Assembly (NCBI GenBank): GCA_963711375.1
Contig: CAVQDV010000005.1
Coordinates: forward strand, 62,001-126,000
Source: CAVQDV01 sp963711375
GTDB lineage: Bacteria > Pseudomonadota > Gammaproteobacteria > Coxiellales > Coxiellaceae
DNA length: 64,000 nucleotides
Direction: 5' to 3'
The position numbers and the translations under genes were made by a program. Each line of letters opens with the position of its first letter. Within the stretch, counting starts at the first letter, position 1. The notes under the pieces are model-generated. The model ran no database searches, had not been told where the DNA came from, and saw only the letters and a list, made by a program, of their open reading frames with translations. Shown piece after piece: positions 24,451 through 33,490 of the stretch.

Positions 24451-25095
24451 ATGACAGCAAATAGCCGAAAAATTAGTCTTATCGAAGACAGCGAAATTCA
24501 TTTGGAGTGGTTTAAGTGCGAGCTTCTCGTCGATAAAACTCTAAATCTCGTGAGCGCAGATACTACTGGCCGGGAGGGACTTGAATCCGTAAAGGCGCAT
24601 AAACCAGAACTCGTGCTTTTGGATTTTCAACTGAAAGATCTCACAGGCCTTGAAGTGGCGCGTAGAATCAAAGCTTATGATCCAGGAATAAAAATATTCA
24701 TGCTAACGGCACATACGGAGCTATCTATTCTCGAGAGGCTTATGCATGATAAAAATGTGGATGCCATTTCAATTAAAGGTTCCCCTAATATTGAAAGAGA
24801 TTTTTTAATGGCTATTCACTCTGTTTTGCAAGGCAACCCTCATCTGGATTCTTCGATACTCACTCAACTTCGTGAATCCCGAGTTTTTCCTGGAATTCAA
24901 GAATTAACCTCCCGCGAATTTGAGGTTTTTATACAAATAAGCTGCGGAAAAAAAGATACTGAAATTGCTAAGGATTTATTTATTGAGCTTTCAGGTGTCA
25001 GAAATTTAAAATCCCGAATAGCAAAAAAAATTAAAGATGATAACATAAAACGATTGGTAAAGAGTTTACTGGAAAATGCCAATGTGGAGGAATAA
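24451..25095 (+). CDS. NarL/FixJ-type response regulator
   Basis: A 214-residue DNA-binding regulator. The receiver domain has acidic residues in KISLIEDSEIH, the phospho-acceptor aspartate in ELVLLDFQLKDLTGLEVARR, the threonine in FMLTAHTE and the lysine in ISIKGSP. The C-terminal LuxR helix-turn-helix begins LTSREFEVFIQISCGKKDTE. The GGGAG ribosome site precedes ATG 24451. The kinase starts at the base after its stop, so the two are a cognate pair. Being inside the island, it may control transfer or cargo in response to a membrane signal. Confidence 0.88.
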   Translation: MTANSRKISLIEDSEIHLEWFKCELLVDKTLNLVSADTTGREGLESVKAHKPELVLLDFQLKDLTGLEVARRIKAYDPGIKIFMLTAHTELSILERLMHDKNVDAISIKGSPNIERDFLMAIHSVLQGNPHLDSSILTQLRESRVFPGIQELTSREFEVFIQISCGKKDTEIAKDLFIELSGVRNLKSRIAKKIKDDNIKRLVKSLLENANVEE

Positions 25096-26820
25096 ATGAG
25101 CGCCATTACTGTCTCTTTCACGCAGTTCGTTGCAGATTGTAGCATGCTAATTTTTGGCTGCTTAGCCTTTGGAAAAGCTAAAAATAGTCAATCCAAAATA
25201 TTTTTCGGCCTCATTTTAATTAGCATACTGTTCGCTACATTCTCTAACGAAATCCAAAATTTGACCGTCAATTTTTTCAAGATAAGTCCAATTACTCCAA
25301 TGATTGATACGTTTTGGACTCTGCCCTACGTGACTTTTTTACTGGTCCAAATTCTCTCTTGGTCCTATTTATTATTTATTAATCGCCATTCTTCCAATCA
25401 GAAATCTTGGCTCAAGCGATCTACCTATCTACAATCTGCTATGGTTTTAGCACTGACATTTTTCATTATTTTTGCTTTTAAAAACGATTTTCTCAAAAAT
25501 TTGAGTGGTATCGAAATATTCAATTCTTTGCTTGAGTCTGCATTATTTATTCTAATTTTGCCATGCTTAACGCGGTCAAAAAGTAAAGCGCTTTCCCTAA
25601 TTGCAACAGGCTTTTTGTTTGCGATCGCCTTTAATTTAGCTCACCGATTTGCCTATGCGTCTGGGCATTATCATGAAATATTAAGCACCCTTTGGTTAAT
25701 TTGCCCTCTTATTGTAGTAGCTGGACTGGTGGCGGCGATCAAAAGTTCCCCAAACATTACGGATTTTTTTGAGAAAAACTCGATCCATGTTTTGGTCAGT
25801 ACCTTTACATTATCGGCGACTTTTATTACCTTATTTTTTGCCATCGCTGGATTTTTAATCTCCCCTTCGGAATCAAGTGACTCCAATTTTCTGCCAGAAA
25901 ATATGGCCTCCGTTCTTGTGTTTTCATTTTCTTTATCGGTTTTATTGAGCAAGCTTTCTGCCAACTATTTTTCAAGGCATTTAGGCCAACTCTCCGAACG
26001 TGTTAATCTTATTCAAAACCATGCAAGCAGCATTGATCAATTACCTCAGAATTCTTCTCAAATTCATGAAATCGGAAATCTTGATCGATTCATTTTAAAA
26101 ACCATCGATCAACTTCAGGCGGCAAATCGAGTGAAATCTGAATTCCTGCGCAATATGTCCCATGATTTTCGAACACCGGCCTCCGGTATTCGACAAATGT
26201 CAAATTCCATCTATAAGCGAATGCCCGAAAATGACCTTAAAAGGCTTCAGAAATTAATCGTGGATTCTTCGAGCCAACTCATGAATTTATTGGATGAAGT
26301 TTTGCATTACTCCCATTTAGAAAATATAAATTCCAAGTCCATCGCAAAAAAATTTGACGTAATTCCAGTCGTAGAAGAGATTATTTCTTTTTCTTTGCCA
26401 AAAATAGAGGAAAATGGCCTCTGCATCAAAACCCATTTTTCAAAAGAATCCATAGAATATATCGGCGATCGAATGCTCTTGCATCGCATTCTGCTTAATC
26501 TTGTTTCAAACGCCGTAAAATTTACTCCAAAAGGCTTTATTGAGCTCTCAGTTTCTGAAGCATTTGAATCTGATAGTCACTTTTTACGAATCTCAGTGAA
26601 GGATACTGGAATCGGAATCGCCAAAGAGCATCTAGCTTCCATATTTGAACCCTTCTATCGCGTGCAATCCAGTGATTTGAGCTCAAACTCTGGCATCGGC
26701 CTAGGCCTCACTAACGTGAAGTTGATGCTGCGCAAAATGCAGGGGGAAATCGCCGTGGAAAGTCTTTTTGGCGAGGGTTCCACTTTCACCCTTCTCTTAC
26801 CTCAAACGTACGAGGCTTAG
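25096..26820 (+). CDS. Membrane sensor histidine kinase
   Basis: A 574-residue kinase. An N-terminal membrane region of about eight or nine hydrophobic helices occupies residues 10-300. A phospho-acceptor helix has NMSHDFRTPASGIRQMSNSI (HDFRTP in place of HELRTP). The HATPase domain has the N-box NLVSNAVKFTP, the G1 box DTGIGIAKEHLASIFEPFYR and the G2 box GIGLGLTNVKLML. The ligand sensed by the membrane domain is unknown. The gene abuts the response-regulator gene (TAA then ATG) with GGAGG before it. All catalytic boxes look intact. Confidence 0.9.
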   Translation: MSAITVSFTQFVADCSMLIFGCLAFGKAKNSQSKIFFGLILISILFATFSNEIQNLTVNFFKISPITPMIDTFWTLPYVTFLLVQILSWSYLLFINRHSSNQKSWLKRSTYLQSAMVLALTFFIIFAFKNDFLKNLSGIEIFNSLLESALFILILPCLTRSKSKALSLIATGFLFAIAFNLAHRFAYASGHYHEILSTLWLICPLIVVAGLVAAIKSSPNITDFFEKNSIHVLVSTFTLSATFITLFFAIAGFLISPSESSDSNFLPENMASVLVFSFSLSVLLSKLSANYFSRHLGQLSERVNLIQNHASSIDQLPQNSSQIHEIGNLDRFILKTIDQLQAANRVKSEFLRNMSHDFRTPASGIRQMSNSIYKRMPENDLKRLQKLIVDSSSQLMNLLDEVLHYSHLENINSKSIAKKFDVIPVVEEIISFSLPKIEENGLCIKTHFSKESIEYIGDRMLLHRILLNLVSNAVKFTPKGFIELSVSEAFESDSHFLRISVKDTGIGIAKEHLASIFEPFYRVQSSDLSSNSGIGLGLTNVKLMLRKMQGEIAVESLFGEGSTFTLLLPQTYEA

Positions 26821-26886
26821 CATATGGCAAAAAATGTCAATTTATGCTATTATCCTTCTCAGATAAATCTTGAAAAGAGGCTCCTT

Positions 26887-27153
26887 ATGAACGTTTCGCT
26901 CACACCTGAACTGGAAAAATACATTCATGACAAAATCAACAGCGGATTGTACACCTCCGCCAGCGAAGTGGTTAGAGAATCTTTACGGCTCATGCACACT
27001 TATGACGACCTTCAACAACATCGGATTGATCAGCTTAATCAAGCTATAGACTTGGGTTTATCGCAGATAAAATCTGGAAAAACAGTATCAGCTTCAGAAT
27101 CTTATGAGCGCATAAAGAAAAAAATTAATACTATTGCAAAAAGGAAAAAATGA
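26887..27153 (+). CDS. parD: ParD-type antitoxin
   Basis: An 88-residue antitoxin from ATG 26887 (MNVSLTPELEKYIHDKINSG, preceded by AGAGG); the upstream in-frame extension is rejected. It has the ribbon-helix-helix of CopG/ParD: SLTPELEKYIHDKINSGLYT, then SASEVVRESLRLM. The C-terminal half is the toxin-binding region (IDQLNQAIDLGLSQIKSGKT). ParD neutralises ParE and represses its own operon. Its partner, starting at 27150 with a 4-base overlap, is broken, so ParD is now an orphan antitoxin. Confidence 0.88.
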   Translation: MNVSLTPELEKYIHDKINSGLYTSASEVVRESLRLMHTYDDLQQHRIDQLNQAIDLGLSQIKSGKTVSASESYERIKKKINTIAKRKK

Positions 27154-27345
27154 AATCCTACCGATTATCAGAAGTTGCCGAGCAAGATATTAGTGAAATT
27201 GTTTCCTATATCGCTGAAGAAAATGCCCCTGCTTCATCTAGACTTTTGGACAAGCTGTATGAGGCCATTGATGATTTGGTTTTAAATCCACAGTTAGGTC
27301 ACCGACGAGAAGATTTAACACTCCGAGCTGTACGTTTCTGGCCTT
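27150..27345 (+). pseudogene. parE: parE toxin, truncated by fusion to a group II intron
   Basis: The first 65 or so residues are a normal ParE (MKSYRLSEVAEQDISEIVSY, then GHRREDLTLRAVRFWPF). The frame then leaves the family at about 27340-27349, where intron reverse-transcriptase coding begins. The rest of ParE, including its C-terminal basic strand, is missing from the window. It is therefore inactive. Confidence 0.85.
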
Positions 27346-28602
27346 TTCAATGGCAAACAACGGCCGCTGGGGATACCAACGATGCGAGACCGCGCGCAGC
27401 AAGCGTTGCATTTACTCGCACTGGAACCCGTGGCAGAAACAACAGCGGATAATAACTCGTATGGATTTCGACCTTACAGCAGTTGTGCCGATGCCATTGA
27501 GCAATGTTTTTGTGCTCTTGCGAAGAAACAATCGGCTCAGTGGATCTTGGAAGGAGATATAAAATCATGCTTTGACCAAATTAGCCATCAATGGCTCATG
27601 CAAAATATTCCCATGGATCAGAGAGTATTAACACAGTGGCTCAAGGCTGGTTTTGTGCACAAAAATCAGTGGTACGAAAGTAAAGCTGGAACGCCGCAAG
27701 GCGGCATAGCATCACCCACGTTAGCAAATATGACGTTGGATGGTATGGAAAGGGTAATCAAGTCGATCACAAAACAGAAAGATAAAGTTCACCTGATCCG
27801 CTACGCGGATGACTTTGTTATTACAGGAAATTCTAAGGAATTACTAGAAAACAAAATCAAACCAGCTATACAAGCATTCTTATCTGAAAGGGGGTTAACT
27901 CTGTCAGAAGAGAAAACGCGTATCGCTTCTATCCACGAGGGATTTGATTTTCTAGGATTTACACTTCGTAAATTCAGCGGAAAATTATTGATAAAACCGA
28001 GCAAAAGAAGCGTTAAATCACTTCTAGAAAAAATTCGGGGCATCATCAAATCCAGCAACGGTTTATCTACCCAAGAATTACTTCGACAATTAAATCCGGT
28101 TATTCGAGGGTGGGCTAATTATTTTCGACATGTTGTCGCAAAAGATACATTCCGATACGTGGATAGTTATATTTTTAAAGCAATATGGCGCTGGTGCAAA
28201 CGCAGACACCCCAACAAAAATCATCAATGGATAAAGCAGAAATACTTTAATCCTGAAAATGGCCGAAATTGGGTAATGTTGGCAAAATTCAAACGACCAG
28301 ATGGTACGTGGAAAATGTTTAAGCTCTTTGAAGCTGCATACCTTCCCATTAGAAGGCATGTAAAAATTAGAAGCGTAACTAATCCATATGATCGCGAACA
28401 TATTCCGTACTTCAAGCAACGCGCTAAAAATGTGAGGAATATGCCAGTGGTCCAGCCAATTTTGATGCACCCCTTTATTATTGCCTAACCGCCGGATCAA
28501 GTGCGTACTTGGTCTTAGTAAAGGCTTGAGCCGTGTGCGGGGAAACTTGCATGCACGGTTCTTAGGAGAGCGATAGTTGGTAACAACTATCGCTTATCCG
28601 AC
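27346..28602 (+). mobile_element. 5'-truncated group II intron
   Basis: The reverse-transcriptase frame is followed by a complete domain V (28528-28561, GAGCCGTGTGCGG...GCACGGTTC with a GAAA-type loop) and a domain VI hairpin (28569-28594, AGCGATAGTT/AACTATCGCT). The intron ends about 28602 (...TCCGAC). The ribozyme domains I-IV and the start of the protein are absent, replaced by parE sequence. The 3' exon is the C-terminal part of a transposase gene in phase, so the intron once sat in that transposase gene. Confidence 0.85.
27349..28488 (+). pseudogene. Group II intron reverse transcriptase/maturase, N-terminally truncated
   Basis: About 379 codons from NGKQRPLGIPTMRDRAQQAL onward. Retained parts are the RT2-RT7 blocks (NSYGFRPYSSCADAI; GDIKSCFDQISHQWL; GTPQGGIASPTLANMTLDGM; the catalytic YADD in IRYADDFVITG) and the maturase/thumb domain. 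The usual HNH endonuclease with paired cysteines is not seen at the C-terminus, which ends PILMHPFIIA. The first 80 or so residues (RT0-RT1) are missing. The frame is open but lacks a real start. Confidence 0.85.
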
Positions 28603-28845
28603 CATGGAAAAAAACATTTGAGTACTGTCTTTGCGCATTTGATGACGCTGGCTTTTTTTGTGGATCAGCTTCAACAATTGGGCTGTAAAGTATTTCAAAA
28701 AGCCTTGGCAAGGCTTCATACTAAAAAAAATCTTTGGGAAAGAAAGCGTGGATTATTTTTTAATTTTCTTATAAATAAACTGGAAGATTTATGGTTGGCA
28801 CTCGCCAATGAGCACGTTGCTGTCTTGACCCCCAATAGTTCGTAG
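28603..28845 (+). pseudogene. Transposase, C-terminal fragment (3' exon)
   Basis: The frame reads HGKKHLSTVFAHLMTLAFFV, then DQLQQLGCKVFQKALARLH and LWERKRGLFFNFL, ending ANEHVAVLTPNSS. This is the C-terminal end of a DDE transposase of the IS1380/ISNCY-like kind whose ends read HGKKHLATVFA. It begins exactly at the predicted 3' end of the intron, in phase. The rest of the gene is absent here. An N-terminal piece of the same kind of transposase occurs at 47620-47820. Confidence 0.65.
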
Positions 28846-29245
28846 CTAAAACGGCATCTGTGCCATTCCAGCCCGTAACTGACCGATATCCTTGATTAAA
28901 AATTCGACTAAAAGATTTGCCCATTCGGCGAATGGGTTTCCTTGTTTCAAATTTCTACGACGGACCGTCAGCTCCGGCAAGGAGCTTAGCCGGGAGCTCC
29001 TGAATAATGGCCAGCGATATTGCCTAGTGCGCATTTATTGTGATAAAACATGTAGCTTAGCAGGAATGACATGCACGCTAAAAGCAAAGACCCTCACAGT
29101 AATGGAATCTGCCGACAGAGGGGAAAGCTTAGAAGAAGTGGCCTTAGATCAACTTCGCTGGCAGTTTCAACTTGAACATAAAAAAGTTAAAATATGGTTT
29201 ATGATACTTATAATATAATTACGATACGATTAAACAAATGGCAAA
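28846..29245. other. Gap after the transposase relic
   Basis: About 400 bases with no gene I can support. A frame (28892-29218) ends in VMESADRGESLEEVALDQLR, a natural-looking acidic stretch, and may be the end of a lost gene; the first half reads poorly. A TATAAT at about 29209-29214 could be the -10 for the ATPase gene that follows. Confidence 0.3.
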
Positions 29246-30868
29246 ATGATACTCACACTAAAAATAAAACTTATTGACATCGATGATTTCAGGCTGAAAC
29301 TGGTTCGTGAATATCTTGAAAAAATGGGATATCCAATTGATCATTTAATATATGTACCTGATAAAGATCATATCCAGCTTACTTTTCATCTTCTTCTCAT
29401 GGATAAATGGCATATCCTATTTAAAGATTTTCTTACGCAATTAGCAAAAACAAATCAAGAGAATAAAATTTTAGCTGCCATTTTAATACCATACGCGTAT
29501 GCAGAAGATGCTAATGAATTCATAACAGAAATAATAGATATTCTTTCGCATAATACATATCAGACAACTTATACTTTCAATGAAAATAAAGCTATCACTG
29601 AATTGATCACTCCTTTAGAAAATATTTTTGGTATGTGCGTGCCAAGTGTCAATTTTATTGGTCGTAACAAAGAACTAGCTACGCTTGAGAACACTGCAAG
29701 CACCATATTAAGGATTGTAGGGTCTCCTGGTATTGGAAAAACAGCATTTGCACAGCAGTATGCAAGGAATATGATAAAACTTCATCAAAATGATAGTAAT
29801 AAAGGTTACAAGTTAATCATATGGATACAAGTCAATCAAGATATGCATATGTACTACAACAATCAGGATGAACATATACTAAAACAGTTTCTATATTTAG
29901 GAAAAACCATAAATTTAAATCTCGTCCAACTCAATAAGTCACCTTCACTACAATCAATTTACAATCGACTTGATGAAAAATATTCACCATACCTGATTAT
30001 ATTTGATGGTGTCATTAATTTTAGAAATATAAAATCATTTATTCCGAAATCAAAATCTCATTGTAGAATATTAATGACAACCCGAAACTGTCACGAATTG
30101 GACTTTGATCAATCTATAGAAAAAATCGAATTAGCAGGACTGACTCCATCTGAGTCAAAAGAATATATTATTAATACATTACAGAAAGCAAACATTGCCA
30201 TATCTGGTGAAGAAGAGCAGCATATCAATACTTTAAGTATAAATTTTGGGTATCATCCATTAATATTAATTCAAATGTTGTCAGCTATCGTTTCATCAAA
30301 GAATAATTTATATTCACACTTAAAAAATTATGAAATAGATCCCATTTATTACCTAAAATATAAAATAGATAAAGACGAATTATGCAATGTAAAATCACTC
30401 GAACAGGCAGATATAAAAAATAATTTACTAACTTCTGCATGGGATAAAATAACAGATGCCTGTAACCAAATGAAAAATGGAAATGAAGAGGCTTATCAAT
30501 TACTAAAAATATGCTCATTAATGAATTATTTTCAACAAGCCAATGAAATTAGCGTCGATGTGTTGGCTATTTTTTTAAAAAAGAATCTAATGGAAACACA
30601 TAAGTTAATAACTATACTTAGGCAATATGGCTTGGTAATTAACTTTAATAATAAGCCAGGTTATATAGGCCTCTCTAAACCTGTTAGTACAATAGTAGTC
30701 CTTACACTAGATCAATCAGAGCATCTTGATTTAATGAAAATTATTAAAGAATCAGCAGAAAAATACAAGTCACAATCCTCAGTAACCAATAACAATTCAA
30801 CTCTGTTCAATCAATCAAACACATTTATAGTCTCAAATGAGGCTTCATCTTTACGATATGATAAGTAA
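29246..30868 (+). CDS. STAND/NB-ARC-type ATPase
   Basis: A 540-residue protein. An N-terminal domain of about 115 residues (unknown, helical) is followed by the linker and NB-ARC start FIGRNKELATLEN. Next come the P-loop GSPGIGKT (159-166), a Walker B-like YLIIFDGVINF (about 250), the RNBS-B-like RILMTTRNCHELD (about 275) and the GxP-like WH region around 310-330 (FGYHPLILIQML). The C-terminus is short, with no TPR, WD40 or LRR repeats. Such STAND ATPases act as switches for defence (Avs-like) or regulation. The N-terminal domain may be the effector or an adaptor. No ribosome site is obvious before ATG 29246. It stands alone, flanked by mobile-element debris. Confidence 0.75.
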   Translation: MILTLKIKLIDIDDFRLKLVREYLEKMGYPIDHLIYVPDKDHIQLTFHLLLMDKWHILFKDFLTQLAKTNQENKILAAILIPYAYAEDANEFITEIIDILSHNTYQTTYTFNENKAITELITPLENIFGMCVPSVNFIGRNKELATLENTASTILRIVGSPGIGKTAFAQQYARNMIKLHQNDSNKGYKLIIWIQVNQDMHMYYNNQDEHILKQFLYLGKTINLNLVQLNKSPSLQSIYNRLDEKYSPYLIIFDGVINFRNIKSFIPKSKSHCRILMTTRNCHELDFDQSIEKIELAGLTPSESKEYIINTLQKANIAISGEEEQHINTLSINFGYHPLILIQMLSAIVSSKNNLYSHLKNYEIDPIYYLKYKIDKDELCNVKSLEQADIKNNLLTSAWDKITDACNQMKNGNEEAYQLLKICSLMNYFQQANEISVDVLAIFLKKNLMETHKLITILRQYGLVINFNNKPGYIGLSKPVSTIVVLTLDQSEHLDLMKIIKESAEKYKSQSSVTNNNSTLFNQSNTFIVSNEASSLRYDK

Positions 30869-30904
30869 TACTGGTTGGCTGATTAAATTATCATAAAGCC
30901 AACA

Positions 30905-32004
30905 TGATGTGTCAACACATTTCCGGACAAATTTTTAATTAAAATTATAAGCCTGCTCAAATTCTACTGGCGATAAATAATCGTTTGCAGAGTGCATTCT
31001 TACTCGATTATAAAAAGCTTCGATAAATTCAAATATTGCCTGCTTAGCCTCCTCTTTAGTTGTAAATTTAACATGATGGATCAGCTCGGTTTTTAGCGTG
31101 TGAAAAAAACTTTCTGAAACCGCATTATCCCAGCAATTTCCCTTTCGGCTCATGCTCTGCGTAACACCATGCTCTTCTAAAATCTCTCGATGACTTTCCG
31201 AAGCGTATTGGCTTCCACGATCCGTGTGCCATAATAATCCTCGCTTAGGTTTTCTTGTCCATAAAGCCATTAATAATGCATTATTCACTAGCTCAGCCCT
31301 AATATTATCCGCCATCGACCAACCGACAACTTTTCGCGAAAATAAATCAATAACCACCGCTAAATATAACCAACCAGATTCGGTGTGAATATAGGTAATA
31401 TCGCCTACATAGCTCACGTCTGGCCTAGAGACAGTAAATTCTCTTGCAAGAAGATTTTCAGCAACTGGTAGTTGATGCTTCGAATCCGTTGTGACTCGGA
31501 ATTTTCGCTTGGTTTTACAGAATAATTCCTGCTCTTTCATGAGTCGAGCGATACGACGTTTACCCACAATAAATCCTTGTTTGAATAAAGCACGTTTAAT
31601 TCGGCGCGCCCCATAACTTTGACGTCCCTTAATAAATATTTCTTTAATTAATTTCGATAGCATTTTATTTTCCTTAGCTCGTAAAGATTCGCCTAGCGTA
31701 AGCCAGTCGTAGTAAGCGCTTCGACTCACTTCCAGGCATTTGCACATTAAGCTCGTACTGAATTCAGTCGTATGCTCCTTTAGCATGCGTACTTCGCTAC
31801 ATTTCGCAACCCATGACGCTAGGGTCATCTTATTGATCCCTAGGTCTAGTGCTGTTTGGGTAATGGGTTGATCTGACTCAATGGCCAGCTTGGCTGATGA
31901 TTCTCGAAATTCTCGCGTATAGCGTTTCTTGGTTCTTTTTGACACTTCGTATCTCCGGTTTGACGTATTGTAGTTCACGTGTCCGGATTAGTGTAGCCAC
32001 ATCA
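30905..32004 (-). mobile_element. IS3-family insertion sequence (1100 bp)
   Basis: The inverted ends are TGATGTGTCAACACATTTCC (from 30905) and its counterpart ending AGTGTAGCCACATCA at 32004, matching over about 26 bp with five or six differences; both carry TCCGGACA. The element holds one transposase frame. The flanks (CA before, GG after) give no clear target duplication, so one flank may have been rearranged. It sits inside an older transposase fragment on its right (32005-32150). Confidence 0.85.
30935..31978 (-). CDS. IS3-family transposase (OrfA/OrfB in one frame)
   Basis: A 347-residue transposase. Residues about 14-62 are the OrfA helix-turn-helix (KRYTREFRESSAKLAIESDQ then LGINKMTLASWVAKCSE), followed directly by OrfB from VRMLKEHTTEFSTSLMC. 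The rve catalytic domain has DITYIHTESGWLYLAVVIDL (D), the second D in LLWHTDRGSQYAS and the E in GNCWDNAVSESFFHTLKTEL. IS3 normally makes OrfAB by a -1 frameshift with a leucine zipper between the parts. Here that link (about 40 residues) is missing and the two parts are fused in frame, so function is doubtful though the DDE residues are present. Confidence 0.85.
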   Translation of the reverse strand: MNYNTSNRRYEVSKRTKKRYTREFRESSAKLAIESDQPITQTALDLGINKMTLASWVAKCSEVRMLKEHTTEFSTSLMCKCLEVSRSAYYDWLTLGESLRAKENKMLSKLIKEIFIKGRQSYGARRIKRALFKQGFIVGKRRIARLMKEQELFCKTKRKFRVTTDSKHQLPVAENLLAREFTVSRPDVSYVGDITYIHTESGWLYLAVVIDLFSRKVVGWSMADNIRAELVNNALLMALWTRKPKRGLLWHTDRGSQYASESHREILEEHGVTQSMSRKGNCWDNAVSESFFHTLKTELIHHVKFTTKEEAKQAIFEFIEAFYNRVRMHSANDYLSPVEFEQAYNFN

Positions 32005-32150
32005 GGTGAACCTGGTTTCATGGAAGCAGACACTGTTGCGCACTGTGGGACAAGCTTGGCAGGAGATTTTTTATGGCCATTAACGATGACGGATATTTAT
32101 TCTGACTGGACAAAAAATCGCGCTTGTTGGAATAAGGGAGAGGATGGGGT
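32005..32150 (+). pseudogene. Integrase-type transposase fragment
   Basis: Directly after the IS3 right end the + frame reads SGEPGFMEADTVAHCGTSLA, then GDFLWPLTMTDIYSDWTKNR and ACWNKGEDGV. This matches the catalytic-core start of an integrase-type transposase whose members read 'PGxxExDTVAHCGxSLAGxFxWTLTxTDxxTGWTE'. Both ends are missing, so it is a relic older than the IS3 insertion next to it. Confidence 0.65.
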
Positions 32151-32213
32151 TCCCCTCCCCTCGCGCTCACGAACCTCAGCTGTTCCGCGCAAAATTGCCC
32201 ACCTCTTTATATT

Positions 32214-32687
32214 TTAATTAGCCACCAAAGTTGCAGTACAATTGGAAACAATTAAATCTCCCGTCGCATCATAATTATCAAATTGAATTGATGTCGTATG
32301 GCCATTTTGCCATCCCGAAAATGCGAGCACTCGATTACTTTTAATCGTGCCGCTCGAGGATGTGAAGCCCTCACCACCAAAATCGGTGCCGTAAAATTTA
32401 ACGAACTCGTCAATAGTAATGTTTACGACCATTGGATTTGATTGACTCGGAGCAGCAGCGCCGCCATTTTCTTGAATTTTATAATCACAAGAAATATTCC
32501 ACCTCACAAGATCACCATAGTCTGATAAGGGAGCTAGCGGAATGCTTTTTGAATTCACGGCACCCACCGCATGATTCACGATAACCCCACCTAAATTAAC
32601 GACCGGCACACTAAAATTACCAGCAGCCGCCAAGCTCGTAGAAAATAGAGCGATCATTCCAATGGATAATTTTGCATATTTCGTCAT
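32214..32687 (-). CDS. Secreted hypothetical protein
   Basis: A 157-residue protein. A Sec signal peptide (MTKYAKLSIGMIALFSTSLA, cleavage near AAA-GN) is followed by a beta-rich domain with two cysteines (NISCDYKIQENGG and LIVSNCTATLVAN) likely to form one disulfide. I recognise no family; a periplasmic or released protein is inferred. Its gene sits alone between the IS remnants and the toxin-antitoxin pair. A ribosome site (AGGAGG) lies before the ATG. Confidence 0.65.
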   Translation of the reverse strand: MTKYAKLSIGMIALFSTSLAAAGNFSVPVVNLGGVIVNHAVGAVNSKSIPLAPLSDYGDLVRWNISCDYKIQENGGAAAPSQSNPMVVNITIDEFVKFYGTDFGGEGFTSSSGTIKSNRVLAFSGWQNGHTTSIQFDNYDATGDLIVSNCTATLVAN

Positions 32688-33016
32688 AAAAACCTCCTAA
32701 TTAACGTTATAAAGAAGCTCAGACTACGACTTCAACCATACTATGTAAATGCTTAGGATTTTTAAAAATTCTGCTATCAGGAGAATGGTGCAAATTATTT
32801 CATTTTCTGGTAAGTGTTTTCATTTCATTAGCAAAAAAAATAATCGTAATTAAAATAATTTGAGTATATACCAATTTTTAGAGTCACTCATTTGAGCCAC
32901 ACCCACTACTAACTACTACCTTTCACTCTGTGTAAAATGACAATCTTCGCATGAAACCAGTCTTCGATAAAAAAATCTAGCGTGGGCTCAATTGGGTCCT
33001 CGTAAAAGCAAAAGCA
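32688..33016. other. Gap between secreted protein and PIN gene
   Basis: About 330 bases, AT-rich, with no coding frame I would support. It should hold the promoter of the secreted protein gene. Confidence 0.35.
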
Positions 33017-33490
33017 TTATTTCAGAATTTTTTCAGCTTCGTTCCAAGGCAATCGACTACCAGATTTCTTCATTAACTCAAATCCATCACGCGCATTATC
33101 AGTACTGATCTTGTTGTTTAGAAGCAATTGTTTAACCAGCCAAATGGTTCCATGTGTTTCTACACAGAGCTCTGTTGCAGCTTCTCGCAAAGCTTTATCG
33201 CTTGTTAACAAGTGAGAATTTTCGTATTTCGCTAGAGTCAGAGCTAACATATCATTCACACTTGGCTTGATATATTTTTGATGGAGAGCATAGGCTTCTT
33301 CAATCAAAGCCCCATTCATAGGCTTACTGATCAATCCAAGCTGTAATAAATTTCCATGCCGTTCGGCCAATTCTTCAGAAAATAAAATATCCGGCACAGC
33401 AAATTTCATTGGCAAACTAAACATAGCAGTTGTTAACTCACCGCATTCAATGTCAATTAATACACTTGTATCACTGATTATGAGTTGCAT
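33017..33490 (-). CDS. PIN-domain toxin
   Basis: A 157-residue PIN-type ribonuclease (start MQLIISDTSVLIDIECGELT, ATG at 33488-33490; a four-residue extension is possible). Acidic residues of the active site are seen in ISDTSVLIDIE, VNDMLALTLA and LLTSDKALREAA. The C-terminus (DGFELMKKSGSRLPWNEAEK) resembles partner-binding tails of ImmA-linked PIN toxins. The start lies inside the end of the HTH-ImmA gene (20-base overlap), so the two are coupled. The toxin would cleave RNA when free. Confidence 0.82.
   Translation of the reverse strand: MQLIISDTSVLIDIECGELTTAMFSLPMKFAVPDILFSEELAERHGNLLQLGLISKPMNGALIEEAYALHQKYIKPSVNDMLALTLAKYENSHLLTSDKALREAATELCVETHGTIWLVKQLLLNNKISTDNARDGFELMKKSGSRLPWNEAEKILK

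Noticed and set aside
28892..29218. 108-residue frame after the transposase relic
   Set aside because: First half reads as unnatural sequence and no ribosome site is seen; only the acidic C-terminal stretch looks protein-like, so I left it as a gap note.
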